From contig NZ_SJOU01000012.1 of the NCBI RefSeq assembly GCF_012027725.1, positions 1 through 64,000 of the forward strand: a DNA stretch of 64,000 nt, read 5' to 3'. The first letter of the stretch is position 1. Each line of letters starts with the position of its first letter. Positions 24,876 to 32,858 of the stretch are shown piece after piece. This stretch comes from Olsenella sp. SW781 (GTDB lineage: Bacteria > Actinomycetota > Coriobacteriia > Coriobacteriales > Atopobiaceae). The notes beneath the pieces were generated by a model, which was not told the origin of the DNA, did not search any database, and saw only the letters and a list, made by a program, of their open reading frames with translations. Made by a program: the position numbers and the translations under genes.

Positions 24876-27062
24876 ATGAACCCGCGCGTAAGAATCGCCT
24901 GCCTCGCCGCCGACGCGGCGCGCTGGGGCACCACCCGCCTGCTGCATCGAGGCGGCGGAAACGCTCCGGGCGCCGTGGCGCTGCGCCTTGCGCCGAACCT
25001 CATCGGCGAGCTTGGCGGCGCGCTCGAGCGCTCGGTGGTGGTCACGGGCACCAACGGCAAGACCACCACGACCGGCCTTGCCGCCGACGCGCTCGCGGCG
25101 GGGGCCGGAGGCGTGGTGTGCAACCGCGCGGGCAACAACATGGAGTCGGGCATCGCCTCCGCGCTCGTGGAGTCCCGCGGGTCGGGCGCGCGCGTGGGCT
25201 GCTTCGAGTGCGACGAGCTCTACACCGTGCGCGTGCTGCCGGCGCTTCGGCCGCGGGCGCTCGTCCTTCTCAACCTGTTCCGCGACCAGCTGGACCGCTA
25301 CGGCGAGATCGACCACACGCAGGACGTCATTGCCGAGGCGCTGCGCCGCTCGCCGCAGACCGCCATCGCCTACAACGCGGACGACCCGTTCTGCGCCTCC
25401 ATCGCAGCGCGCGTGGACAACCCGGGCGTCCCCTTCGGCATCGACGAGCCCACCGGCCAGGAGGCCGACCGCATCTCCGACAGCCGCTTCTGCGCGAAGT
25501 GCAACGCGCCCCTGGACTACGCGTACGTCCACTACGGCCAGCTGGGCAAGTATCGCTGCCCCGCATGCGGCTGGGAGCGTCCCGAGCTTGCCTTTGCCGC
25601 CGTCAACGTGACGCTGACCTGCGGCGGCTACGAGTTCGACGTCGAGGACCGCCGGGGCGAGAAGAACGTGCGGCACCACGTGCGCACCCGCTACAACGGC
25701 CTCTACATGGTCTACAACGTGATGGCGGCCCTGGTGGCGTGCCTGCTTGGCGGCGGAGACGCGGACGACTTCCAGGGCGCGCTCAACGCCTACGAGCCCG
25801 CGAGCGGCCGCGGCAAGACCTACCGGCTCGGCAGCGGCCACTCCGTCGTGAGCAACCTCGCGAAGAACCCCACGGGCTTCAACCGCATGGTGCAGCAGGT
25901 ACGCGCCGAGGACGGGCGCTACGTGGCACTCTTCCTCAACGACAACGACGCGGACGGCCACGACGTCTCCTGGATCTGGGACATCGACCTCGAGCGCCTG
26001 CGTGACCTCACCGACCTGCGGTGCGTCTGCGTGGGGGGCACCCGCCGCGAGGACATGGCGGTGCGCGTGAAGTACGCCGAGCTCGGCTGCCCCATCGAGC
26101 TCACCGATGGCGTCGAGGACGCCCTGCGCTTTGTTGACGCGGGCGAGAAGCTCCACGTGATCGCCAACTACACCGCCTTCCCGCCCGTCGTCGCCGACCT
26201 CGACCGCCTCTGTAAATTGGGGACGGGTTTTTCCTCGCAGAAAAAAGGGGACAGACCCGCTGCCGACACCGTGAGCGCAACGTCCGTCGGCGTCTCGTGG
26301 ATAGCGCATGAGGAGCCGGCAACCCCTGCCCTTGACCGCCCGCTGCGCATCGTGCACCTCTACCCCGACGCCCTCAACCTCTACGGCGACGGCGGAAACA
26401 TCGCCTCGCTCTCCAAGCGCTGCGCGTGGCGCGGCATTCCCTGCCGGGTTGACCAGGTCCTCATGGGCCAGGAGCTTAACCTCACCGACGCCGACATCGT
26501 GCTTCTGGGCGGCGGCGCAGACCGCGACCAGCTTGCCGTCTGCCGCGAGCTGCAGGCGCAGCGCGAGAAGGTGGAGGCCTACGTCGACGAGGGCGGCGTT
26601 CTTCTTGCCATCTGCGGCGGCTACCAGCTGCTCGGCCACTACTACATGATGGGCGAGGAGCGCGTGGAGGGCCTGCACGTGCTGGACATCGAGACGACCG
26701 CAGGGAGCACGCGCCTCATTGGCAACGTGGCGATTGAGTCGCCCGTATGCGACGCTCCGATCGTGGGCTTTGAGAACCACGCGGGCCGCACGGTGCTCAG
26801 CGCAGGCGAGAAGCCCTTGGGGCGCGCGATGGTCCACGGGACCGGCAACAACGGCGAGGACGGCGGCGAGGGCGTGCTTCATAACGGCGTTGTGGGCACC
26901 TATCTGCACGGTCCGATCCTGCCCAAGAACCCCGGCGTCACGGACTGGCTGATCGAGCGCGCCCTGTGTCGACGTGGCGAGAGGATCGAGCTCTCGCCGC
27001 TGGACGACTCCCTTGAGCACCTGGCGCACGACGTCGCCATGAGGATCGCGACGGGACGCTAG
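24876..27062 (+). CDS. murT-gatD: Fused MurT-GatD lipid II amidotransferase
   Basis: A 728-residue single chain. Residues 1-445 are MurT: P-loop GTNGKTTTTGLAADAL near 53, a four-cysteine zinc ribbon (CAKCNAPLDY and CPACGWERPEL near 206-232), and the C-terminal DUF1727 domain. Residues about 489-728 are GatD: LRIVHLYPDALNLYGDGGN, nucleophile Cys in LAICGGYQLLG and the His motif GTYLHGPILP. In other Gram-positives these are two proteins that together amidate the glutamate of lipid II. The join (about 446-488) includes sequence resembling the intergenic hairpin family. The start is ATG 24876 after CGGAGGGAGC. A GTG at 26271 could still start a separate GatD. An exact 12-mer copy lies at 25656. 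Confidence 0.88.
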   Translation: MNPRVRIACLAADAARWGTTRLLHRGGGNAPGAVALRLAPNLIGELGGALERSVVVTGTNGKTTTTGLAADALAAGAGGVVCNRAGNNMESGIASALVESRGSGARVGCFECDELYTVRVLPALRPRALVLLNLFRDQLDRYGEIDHTQDVIAEALRRSPQTAIAYNADDPFCASIAARVDNPGVPFGIDEPTGQEADRISDSRFCAKCNAPLDYAYVHYGQLGKYRCPACGWERPELAFAAVNVTLTCGGYEFDVEDRRGEKNVRHHVRTRYNGLYMVYNVMAALVACLLGGGDADDFQGALNAYEPASGRGKTYRLGSGHSVVSNLAKNPTGFNRMVQQVRAEDGRYVALFLNDNDADGHDVSWIWDIDLERLRDLTDLRCVCVGGTRREDMAVRVKYAELGCPIELTDGVEDALRFVDAGEKLHVIANYTAFPPVVADLDRLCKLGTGFSSQKKGDRPAADTVSATSVGVSWIAHEEPATPALDRPLRIVHLYPDALNLYGDGGNIASLSKRCAWRGIPCRVDQVLMGQELNLTDADIVLLGGGADRDQLAVCRELQAQREKVEAYVDEGGVLLAICGGYQLLGHYYMMGEERVEGLHVLDIETTAGSTRLIGNVAIESPVCDAPIVGFENHAGRTVLSAGEKPLGRAMVHGTGNNGEDGGEGVLHNGVVGTYLHGPILPKNPGVTDWLIERALCRRGERIELSPLDDSLEHLAHDVAMRIATGR
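26214..26258. repeat. GGGGACRGG repeat relic inside murT-gatD
   Basis: AAATTGGGGACGGGTTTTTC and GAAAAAAGGGGACAGACCC flank CTCGCA. The TTTTTC/GAAAAA and CGGGT/ACCCG pairs can form a hairpin. Two GGGGACRG cores are present in the same orientation. The stretch is read in frame as part of the linker between the MurT and GatD domains and is much more AT-rich than the gene around it. Confidence 0.75.
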
Positions 27063-27087
27063 CCCCCTATCGAGCTATGTCATCGGC

Positions 27088-27206
27088 GCCCTCGGCGTCT
27101 GGCCGCGCCACCGCGCCACTGGCGTCAGGCTTATTTGGCACGCGTGGATCGCGTGCCAAATAAGCCTGACGCCAGTGGCGCAGCGGCGCGGCCAGACGCC
27201 GAGGGC
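27088..27206. repeat. Long nested inverted repeat, GCGTCAGGCTTATTTGGCAC type
   Basis: Outer arms of 22 bases (27088-27109, 27185-27206) and inner arms of 32 bases (27113-27144, 27150-27181) are separated by a 3-base mismatch, with loop TGGAT. The inner arm carries CCACTGGCGTCAGG then CTTATTTGGCAC, shared with 1920 and 9746 except T to C. This copy lacks the GGGGACGGG module. It sits between the convergent murT-gatD and PFOR genes. Confidence 0.9.
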
Positions 27207-27210
27207 CCAC

Positions 27211-27243
27211 AAAAAACGGCCCCCGGCTCGATGCCGGGGGCCG
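27211..27243 (-). terminator. Rho-independent terminator of PFOR
   Basis: CGGCCCCCGGC and GCCGGGGGCCG pair perfectly around TCGAT; on the minus strand the stem is followed by TTTTTT. It lies 31 bases after the PFOR stop. Confidence 0.9.
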
Positions 27244-27274
27244 CAGCTTGCGCAATCAGCTCAGCGAGAGGAGC

Positions 27275-30200
27275 TTACGCCTCAGCGTAGAGGTCCTTGA
27301 GCTTGAGCAGGTGCGCGTAGCGAGCCATGGCGGCCTCCTCGTTCTCGGCGAAGAGCTCCTTGGCGCGCTCGGGGAAGGAGCGGGTGAGCGAGGTGTAGCG
27401 AGCCTCGTTCATGAGGAAGTCCTGGTACCCGCCAGCCGGCTCCTTGGAGTCGAGCGTGAACTTCTTGCCCGCAGGCGCGGCCGGGTTGTAGCGGAAGAGG
27501 TTCCAGTAGCCGCACTCCACGGCCTTCTTCATCTCCATCTGGCAGTTCTGCATGCCGCCGCCCTTGATGGAGTGCATCTCGCACGGGCTGTAGCCGATGA
27601 TGAGCGACGGACCGTCGTAGGAGACGGCCTCGTGGATGGCCTTGAGCGTCTGGTTCATGTTGGCGCCCATGGCGACCTGAGCCACGTAGACGTAGCCGTA
27701 GGACATGGCGATCTCGGCGAGGCTCTTCTTCTTGGTCACCTTGCCGGCCGCGGCGAACTGGGCCACCTGGCCGATGTTGGAGGCCTTGGAGGCCTGGCCG
27801 CCGGTGTTGGAGTAGACCTCGGTGTCAAAGACGAAGACGTTCACGTTGTTGCCGGAGGCAAGCACGTGATCGAGGCCGCCGAAGCCGATGTCATACGCCC
27901 AACCGTCGCCGCCGAAGATCCAGAAGGCCTTCTTGGTGAGGTAGGCCTTGTCGGCGAGGATGGCCTTGGCGGTGTCGCAGTCGGCCTTCTCGAGCTCGGC
28001 GACGTAGGCGGCAGCGGTGGTCTTGCTGGCCTCGGTGTCGTTGCGGGCCTCGAGCCAGGCGGTCGCGGCCTCCTTCAGGGCGTCGGACGCGCAGTCGGAC
28101 TGGAGGAGCTTCTCGGTCTCGGCGACGACCTTCTCCTGGACGGCGTCATAGCCAAGGGCGAGACCCAGGCCGTGCTCGGCGTTGTCCTCGAACAGGGAGT
28201 TGTTCCACGCCGGGCCGTGGCCGCAGGCGTTGACGTTGAACGGCGAGGTAGCGGCCGGGTTGCCCCAGATCGAGGAGCAGCCGGTGGCGTTGGAGATGAA
28301 CATGCGGTCACCGCAGACCTGCGTGACGAGGCGCGCGTACGCGGTCTCGGCGCAGCCGGCGCAGGAGCCGGAGAACTCGAGGTACGGCTTGGCGTACTGG
28401 CTGCCCTTGACGTTGGCGGCCACGAGCTCATTCTTCTCGGAGACCTTGTTCACCGCGTAGTCCCACACCGGAGCCTGATCGAGCTCGGACTCCTGCGGGA
28501 CCATCGTGAGGGCGCCCTTCGGGCAGACCTTCGCGCAGTTGGTGCAGCCCATGCAGTCGAGCGGGCTGATCGCCATGGTGAAGGTGTAGCCGGTGCCCTT
28601 GGGGATGGTGAGGTCGAGACGACGCATGTTCTCGGGGGCGGCAGCCTGCTCCTCGGCGTTCATCACGATCGGGCGAATCGTGGCGTGCGGGCAGACGAAG
28701 GAGCACTGGTTGCACTGGATGCACTTGGTCTCATCCCAGTGCGGAACCATGACGGCGACGCCGCGCTTCTCGTACTGAGAGGCGCCGAGCTCCCACTGGC
28801 CGTCGGCAACGTCGACGAACTTGGAGACGGGCAGCGAGTCGCCGTCCATGCGGTTGATGGGCTCCATGAGCTCGCGGACCTGCTTGACGATGGCCTCGCG
28901 GCCCTCGAGCGTGAGCTCGACCTTCTCGTCCTCGGCGTTGGCCCAGTCGGCGGGAACCTCGAACTTGCGGTACGCGGTGGCACCGGCGTCGATGGCCTTC
29001 CAGTTGGCCTCGACGATGTTCTGGCCCTTCTTGGCGTAGGACTTCTCCGCGGCGTCCTTCATGTACTGAATGGCGTCCTCGGCGGGAAGCACCTGCGCGA
29101 GCGAGAAGAACGCGGACTGCAGCACCGTGTTGGTGCGCTTGCCCATGCCGACCTTCTCGGCGAGGTCGATGGCGTCGATCAGGTAGACGTTGATGTTGTT
29201 CTTGGCGATGTAGCGCTTGGCCACGGCCGGCAGGTGGGAGGCGAACTCCTCGTCGGACCACTGGCAGTTCACGAGGAACGTGCCGCCCGGCTTGACGTCG
29301 CGGACCATCGGGAAGCCCTTGATGATGTAGGACGGGTTGTGGCAGGCAACGAAGTTGGCCTTGTTGATGTAGTACGGCGAGCGGATCGGGGAGTCACCGA
29401 AGCGCAGGTGCGAGATGGTGACGCCGCCGGTCTTCTTGGAGTCGTACTGGAAGTAGGCCTGAACGTACTTGTCGGTGTGGTCGCCGATGATCTTGATGGA
29501 GTTCTTGTTGGCGCCGACGGTGCCGTCGCCGCCGAGGCCCCAGAACTTGCACTCGATCGTGGACGGGTCCGCCGTGTTGGGGGCGTCCGGGTCCATGGGG
29601 AGCGACAGGTTGGTGACGTCGTCCACGATGCCGATGGTGAACTCGCGGGCGGGGGCGTCCTTCTCGAGCTCCTTGTAGACGGCAAACGCTGCCGCGGGCG
29701 GCTCGTCCTTGGAGCCGAGGCCATAGCGGCCGCCGACGACGGTGATCTCGGTCTTGCCGGCCTCGTAGAGCGCGGAGATGACGTCCTCGTAGAGGGGCTC
29801 GCCGATGGAGCCGGGCTCCTTGGTGCGGTCGAGGACGGCGATCTTCTTGACGGTTGCGGGCAGCGCGGCCACGAAGTCCTCGACGGACCACGGGCGGTAC
29901 AGGCGGACCTTCACGAGGCCGACCTTCTCGCCGTGGGCGTTCAGGTAGTCGATGACCTCCTCGAGCGTGTCGCAGAAGGAGCCCATGCAGACCACGACGC
30001 GGTCGGCGTCATCGGCGCCGTAGTAGTCGAACAGGTGGTAGCTGGTGCCGAGCTTCTCGTTGATCTTGTCCATGTAGGACTGGACCACGGCGGGCAGCGC
30101 GTCGTAGGCCTTGTTGCAGGCCTCGCGGTGCTGGAAGAAGATGTCGCCGTTCTCGTGGGAGCCGCGGGCGTGCGGGTGCTCCGGGTTGAGGGCGTGGTCG

Positions 30201-30811
30201 CGGAACGCCTGGACGGCGTCCATGTCCAGCATCTCCTTGAGGTCGTCGAAGTCCCAGACCGCGACCTTCTGGATCTCGTGCGAGGTGCGGAAGCCGTCGA
30301 AGAAGTTCAGGAACGGCACCTTGCCCTCGATGGCCGCGAGGTGGGCCACCGGCGCGAGGTCCATGACCTCCTGGACGTTGCCCTCGGCGAGCATGGCAAA
30401 GCCGGTCTGACGGCAGGCCATGACGTCGGAGTGGTCGCCGAAGATGTTGAGGGCGTGGGTGGCCACGGTACGGGCGGACACGTGGAAGACGCCCGGAAGA
30501 CCCTCGCCGGCGATCTTGTACATGTTCGGGATCATGAGGAGCAGACCCTGCGACGCCGTGTAGGTGGTCGTGAGTGCGCCGGCGCCGAGCGAGCCGTGAA
30601 CGGTGCCCGCGGCGCCCGCCTCGGACTCCATCTCAACGACCTTGACCGGCGTGCCAAAGACGTTCTTCATGCCCTGAGCGGCCCACTGGTCAACGTGGTC
30701 GGCCATGGGGCTCGACGGGGTGATCGGGTAGATGCCCGCCACCTCGGTGAACGCATACGAGACGTACGCCGCCGCCTCGTTGCCGTCCATGGACTTAAAC
30801 TTACGCGCCAT
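27275..30811 (-). CDS. nifJ: Pyruvate:ferredoxin (flavodoxin) oxidoreductase
   Basis: A 1178-residue single-chain PFOR: pyruvate plus CoA to acetyl-CoA, CO2 and reduced ferredoxin, a core reaction of anaerobic metabolism. The N-terminal pyrimidine domain begins with AYVSYAFTEVAGIYPITPSS. A ferredoxin domain with CIQCNQCSFVCPHATIRP and CMGCTNCAKVCPKGAL binds two [4Fe-4S] clusters. The C-terminal thiamin pyrophosphate domain has CSGCCAETAYA-like cysteines (GSCAGCAETAY), ATGCSSIWG and GDGWAYDIGFGG. Length matches the family (about 1170-1200). The start is ATG 30811 with GGAGAGG upstream. It is probably monocistronic and highly expressed: codon use is strongly biased and a strong terminator follows. 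Confidence 0.96.
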   Translation of the reverse strand: MARKFKSMDGNEAAAYVSYAFTEVAGIYPITPSSPMADHVDQWAAQGMKNVFGTPVKVVEMESEAGAAGTVHGSLGAGALTTTYTASQGLLLMIPNMYKIAGEGLPGVFHVSARTVATHALNIFGDHSDVMACRQTGFAMLAEGNVQEVMDLAPVAHLAAIEGKVPFLNFFDGFRTSHEIQKVAVWDFDDLKEMLDMDAVQAFRDHALNPEHPHARGSHENGDIFFQHREACNKAYDALPAVVQSYMDKINEKLGTSYHLFDYYGADDADRVVVCMGSFCDTLEEVIDYLNAHGEKVGLVKVRLYRPWSVEDFVAALPATVKKIAVLDRTKEPGSIGEPLYEDVISALYEAGKTEITVVGGRYGLGSKDEPPAAAFAVYKELEKDAPAREFTIGIVDDVTNLSLPMDPDAPNTADPSTIECKFWGLGGDGTVGANKNSIKIIGDHTDKYVQAYFQYDSKKTGGVTISHLRFGDSPIRSPYYINKANFVACHNPSYIIKGFPMVRDVKPGGTFLVNCQWSDEEFASHLPAVAKRYIAKNNINVYLIDAIDLAEKVGMGKRTNTVLQSAFFSLAQVLPAEDAIQYMKDAAEKSYAKKGQNIVEANWKAIDAGATAYRKFEVPADWANAEDEKVELTLEGREAIVKQVRELMEPINRMDGDSLPVSKFVDVADGQWELGASQYEKRGVAVMVPHWDETKCIQCNQCSFVCPHATIRPIVMNAEEQAAAPENMRRLDLTIPKGTGYTFTMAISPLDCMGCTNCAKVCPKGALTMVPQESELDQAPVWDYAVNKVSEKNELVAANVKGSQYAKPYLEFSGSCAGCAETAYARLVTQVCGDRMFISNATGCSSIWGNPAATSPFNVNACGHGPAWNNSLFEDNAEHGLGLALGYDAVQEKVVAETEKLLQSDCASDALKEAATAWLEARNDTEASKTTAAAYVAELEKADCDTAKAILADKAYLTKKAFWIFGGDGWAYDIGFGGLDHVLASGNNVNVFVFDTEVYSNTGGQASKASNIGQVAQFAAAGKVTKKKSLAEIAMSYGYVYVAQVAMGANMNQTLKAIHEAVSYDGPSLIIGYSPCEMHSIKGGGMQNCQMEMKKAVECGYWNLFRYNPAAPAGKKFTLDSKEPAGGYQDFLMNEARYTSLTRSFPERAKELFAENEEAAMARYAHLLKLKDLYAEA

Positions 30812-31225
30812 ATCCTCTCCTTCGAACCGGTCCCCTGAGGACCCCCATGGCCTCAGGCAGCTCTCACTCACAAGACACATGACTGAGTCGGGCCAATGGC
30901 CCATGCATGGTGACAGTGTACTCCGCACGCGCGTTTTTATTCACGACTTCGGCGGCAAATCGGTCGAGCGTGCGGTTTTTGCCGTAAAACGTCCCGTATA
31001 ACAAATCGCAGGTAAAATACCCCGAAATGAGGGGGATTACCCTACGGCGGCGCAGGACGGGGCCTCGTCTTCCGCAGGGCGAGAAGGACGGCGGCTCAGG
31101 CCGGCCGGTTCGTGGTGAAATTGTGACGCCCGGCTGACTCCTCCCCCACGAGCGCAGATGGGCCCGCGGCGGCAGGCGGAAGTCGCATGATAGAATCCTT
31201 CAGTACGTAAGACGGGAGGGCGGGC
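30812..31225. promoter_or_regulatory. Divergent promoter region of PFOR and the C39-type lipoprotein
   Basis: This is a 414-base gene-free stretch. CCTGAGG at 30834 pairs with CCTCAGG at about 30857, forming a hairpin just upstream of the PFOR ribosome binding site. On the minus strand TTATAC near 30998 and TACACT near 30917 are possible -10 elements. An exact noncoding copy of GGCGAGAAGGAC lies at 31078-31089. Nothing else is recognisable. Confidence 0.45.
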
Positions 31226-31975
31226 GTGAACGACATCGGCAACATGGCGCTTGCCCGCGGCGGAAGCCCGCGGGGGCGCAAGAAGGGCGGCGCGGGACGC
31301 GCGCTCGTGGCGGCCGTCTGCGCCGGGGTTCTTCTCGTCATCGCGCTGGCGCTGGTTGCGGCATGCTCGCTGGGATCGGGCCCCGGCAAGGCGGAGGCCT
31401 CAGGACCCGTTGACACGAGCATCCCCGCCACGGCAGACGAGCCCGCGATCACGAGCACGCCGCGCGAGGAGTGGCGCAAGGGCGAGATGCCCTACCTCTA
31501 CCAGATCGACCCGCAGTGGGCCGACGCGGAGTACTGCGGAGGGAGCTTCGCCGAGCAGGGCTGCGGGCCCACCGCGCTCACGATGGTCTACGTGTACCTG
31601 ACGGGCAGCACCGACTACGACCCCGTTCAGATGGCCGCCTTCAGCACCGAGAACGGCTACGCCACCGACGGCAACGGCAGCGCCTGGACGCTCATGAGTG
31701 AGGGCGCCGCGACGCTCGGCCTCTACAGCCAGACCCTTCCCGCCGTCGAGAGCCAGCTCAAGGCGGCGCTCGAGGCGGGGCACCCGCTCATCTGCGCCAT
31801 GGAGCCCGGCACGTTCACGCGCGTCGGCCACTACATCGTGGTGGAGGGCATGGCCTCGGACGGGACCCACGTCCTCGTGCACGACTCCAACAGCGTGGGT
31901 CGCAGCATGCGCGTCTGGGACCTCGAGACCATCTGCGCCGAGGCCCAGAACATCTGGAGCTTCTCGGCAGCGTAG
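31226..31975 (+). CDS. C39-like cysteine peptidase lipoprotein
   Basis: A 249-residue exported protein. A basic N-terminus (RGRKKGGAG) is followed by a hydrophobic segment (about 27-45) and lipobox-like LVAACS with Cys47. The mature part is a C39_2/papain-like domain with Cys in EQGCGPTALTMVY, His in GHYIVVEG and Asp/Asn in VHDSNSVG, preceded by MPYLYQIDPQWADAEYCGG. It probably acts on the cell surface as a peptidase or wall-associated hydrolase; the substrate is unknown. The start is GTG 31226, supported by GGGAGGG upstream; an internal ATG at 31244 is possible but less well placed. The next gene converges with a gap of only six bases. Confidence 0.8.
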   Translation: MNDIGNMALARGGSPRGRKKGGAGRALVAAVCAGVLLVIALALVAACSLGSGPGKAEASGPVDTSIPATADEPAITSTPREEWRKGEMPYLYQIDPQWADAEYCGGSFAEQGCGPTALTMVYVYLTGSTDYDPVQMAAFSTENGYATDGNGSAWTLMSEGAATLGLYSQTLPAVESQLKAALEAGHPLICAMEPGTFTRVGHYIVVEGMASDGTHVLVHDSNSVGRSMRVWDLETICAEAQNIWSFSAA

Positions 31976-31981
31976 GGCACC

Positions 31982-32647
31982 CTACCTGCGCCTTCCGGAC
32001 GACGCGAGCAGCTTGGCATACCCCTCGGCAAATCGCTCCGCGCGTGGCTGCGCCTTGCCCGACGCCGGCACGATCCCGTGCTCGTCGGAGACGAGAAGGA
32101 CCTCGTCGTAGGAGACCTCTCCTGCCAGCAGGGCCTCCGCGAGCCCGGCCCTGCGCTCGACCGCAAAGCCAACGGTCTTGGCGAGGTCGGCCATGAGCGT
32201 CGCCGCCCCGGAGGGGCGCTCGTCGGCATCGATGCCCCAAATGAGCCCCTCCTCGCGGACGAGCCAGAGCGACTCCGGGGCAACCCCCGTGCTCCTCGCC
32301 TCAGCGCCCGCCGCTCGGGCGCGGTCGGCGAGCGCCGACGGGGAGCGCAGCGCCAGCGGCTCGTAGGGCCCCACGGTCATGGCCGCCCTCCCCTCGCCGT
32401 CGATGATGAGCATGAGCACGCCATCGGGGTGTTCCGCGGCGCCCTCGGCGAGCGTCCACTCAATGTGCTGCTTCGCCCAGGCGACAAGCTCGGTCGGAAC
32501 GAGCTCGCCGTTCACGACTCGCTGCCCGAGCGCGCGAAGGTGGCGGTTCTCCAGCGGCAGCGCGCGGCTCGCGAGCCGCCAGCGGCAGACGAGCGCAGGG
32601 CTCCCCAGCTTGAATCCGTCCATCTGCGTCGTGTCTTCCAGCTGCAT
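31982..32647 (-). CDS. Class IV aminotransferase-like protein
   Basis: A 221-residue soluble protein. The sequence SRALPLENRHLRALGQRV, followed by DGVLMLIIDGEG and YDEVLLVSDEHGIVPAS, has the order seen in class IV PLP enzymes (aminodeoxychorismate lyase or branched-chain aminotransferase). I do not see a confident PLP-binding lysine motif, so the catalytic role is uncertain. It may be a divergent or inactive member. The start is ATG 32647 after GGGGGAGGA; the longer frame to 32728 runs through the hairpin repeat and is an artefact. It lies downstream of purH on the same strand but is separated by repeats and a terminator-like stem. Confidence 0.5.
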   Translation of the reverse strand: MQLEDTTQMDGFKLGSPALVCRWRLASRALPLENRHLRALGQRVVNGELVPTELVAWAKQHIEWTLAEGAAEHPDGVLMLIIDGEGRAAMTVGPYEPLALRSPSALADRARAAGAEARSTGVAPESLWLVREEGLIWGIDADERPSGAATLMADLAKTVGFAVERRAGLAEALLAGEVSYDEVLLVSDEHGIVPASGKAQPRAERFAEGYAKLLASSGRRR

Positions 32648-32708
32648 GCGTCCTCCCCCTACGTCTGCGTCACGTTCCCGTAGGGTACCCCAACGAGCCC
32701 GTCGCGAC

Positions 32709-32773
32709 CGTGCAAAGGGGACAGGCACTTTTGCACGGCGTCCGCGTGCAAAAGTGCCTGTCCCCTTTGCACG
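32709..32773. repeat. Inverted repeat, GTGCAAAGGGGACAGG family
   Basis: Perfect 29-base arms (32709-32737, 32745-32773) with a 7-base loop. The arm runs from CGTGCAAAGGGGACAGG to CACTTTTGCACG. It is essentially identical to the inner arm of 7698-7795 and lies between two minus-strand genes. Confidence 0.93.
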
Positions 32774-32787
32774 CCGCCGTCTGACGA

Positions 32788-32823
32788 AGCGCCCCGGGCG
32801 GCATCTCGGCCGTCCGGGGCGCT
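32788..32823 (-). terminator. GC-rich stem after purH
   Basis: AGCGCCCCGGGCGGC (32788-32802) pairs with GCCGTCCGGGGCGCT (32809-32823), with one G-T pair, around a six-base loop. It follows purH on the minus strand, but the T-run is poor (TCGTC), so termination strength is uncertain. Confidence 0.55.
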
Positions 32824-32825
32824 TT

Positions 32826-32854
32826 GCCTAAAAGGGGCCTGTTCCCTTTTAGGC
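32826..32854. repeat. Short GCCTAAAAGGG hairpin
   Basis: GCCTAAAAGGG and CCCTTTTAGGC pair around GCCTGTT, four bases before the purH stop. It is a solo form of the family seen at 35211 and 58340. Confidence 0.85.
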
Positions 32855-32858
32855 AAGT

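Noticed and set aside
27248-30838. A 1196-codon open frame on the plus strand antisense to PFOR
   Set aside because: It mirrors the biased codon use of the PFOR gene; the product is low-complexity Val/Leu/Gly/Arg with no family motif, and no ribosome binding site is present.
31982-32728. Longer start for the class IV aminotransferase-like gene
   Set aside because: The extra codons read through the hairpin repeat; ATG 32647 has a proper ribosome binding site.
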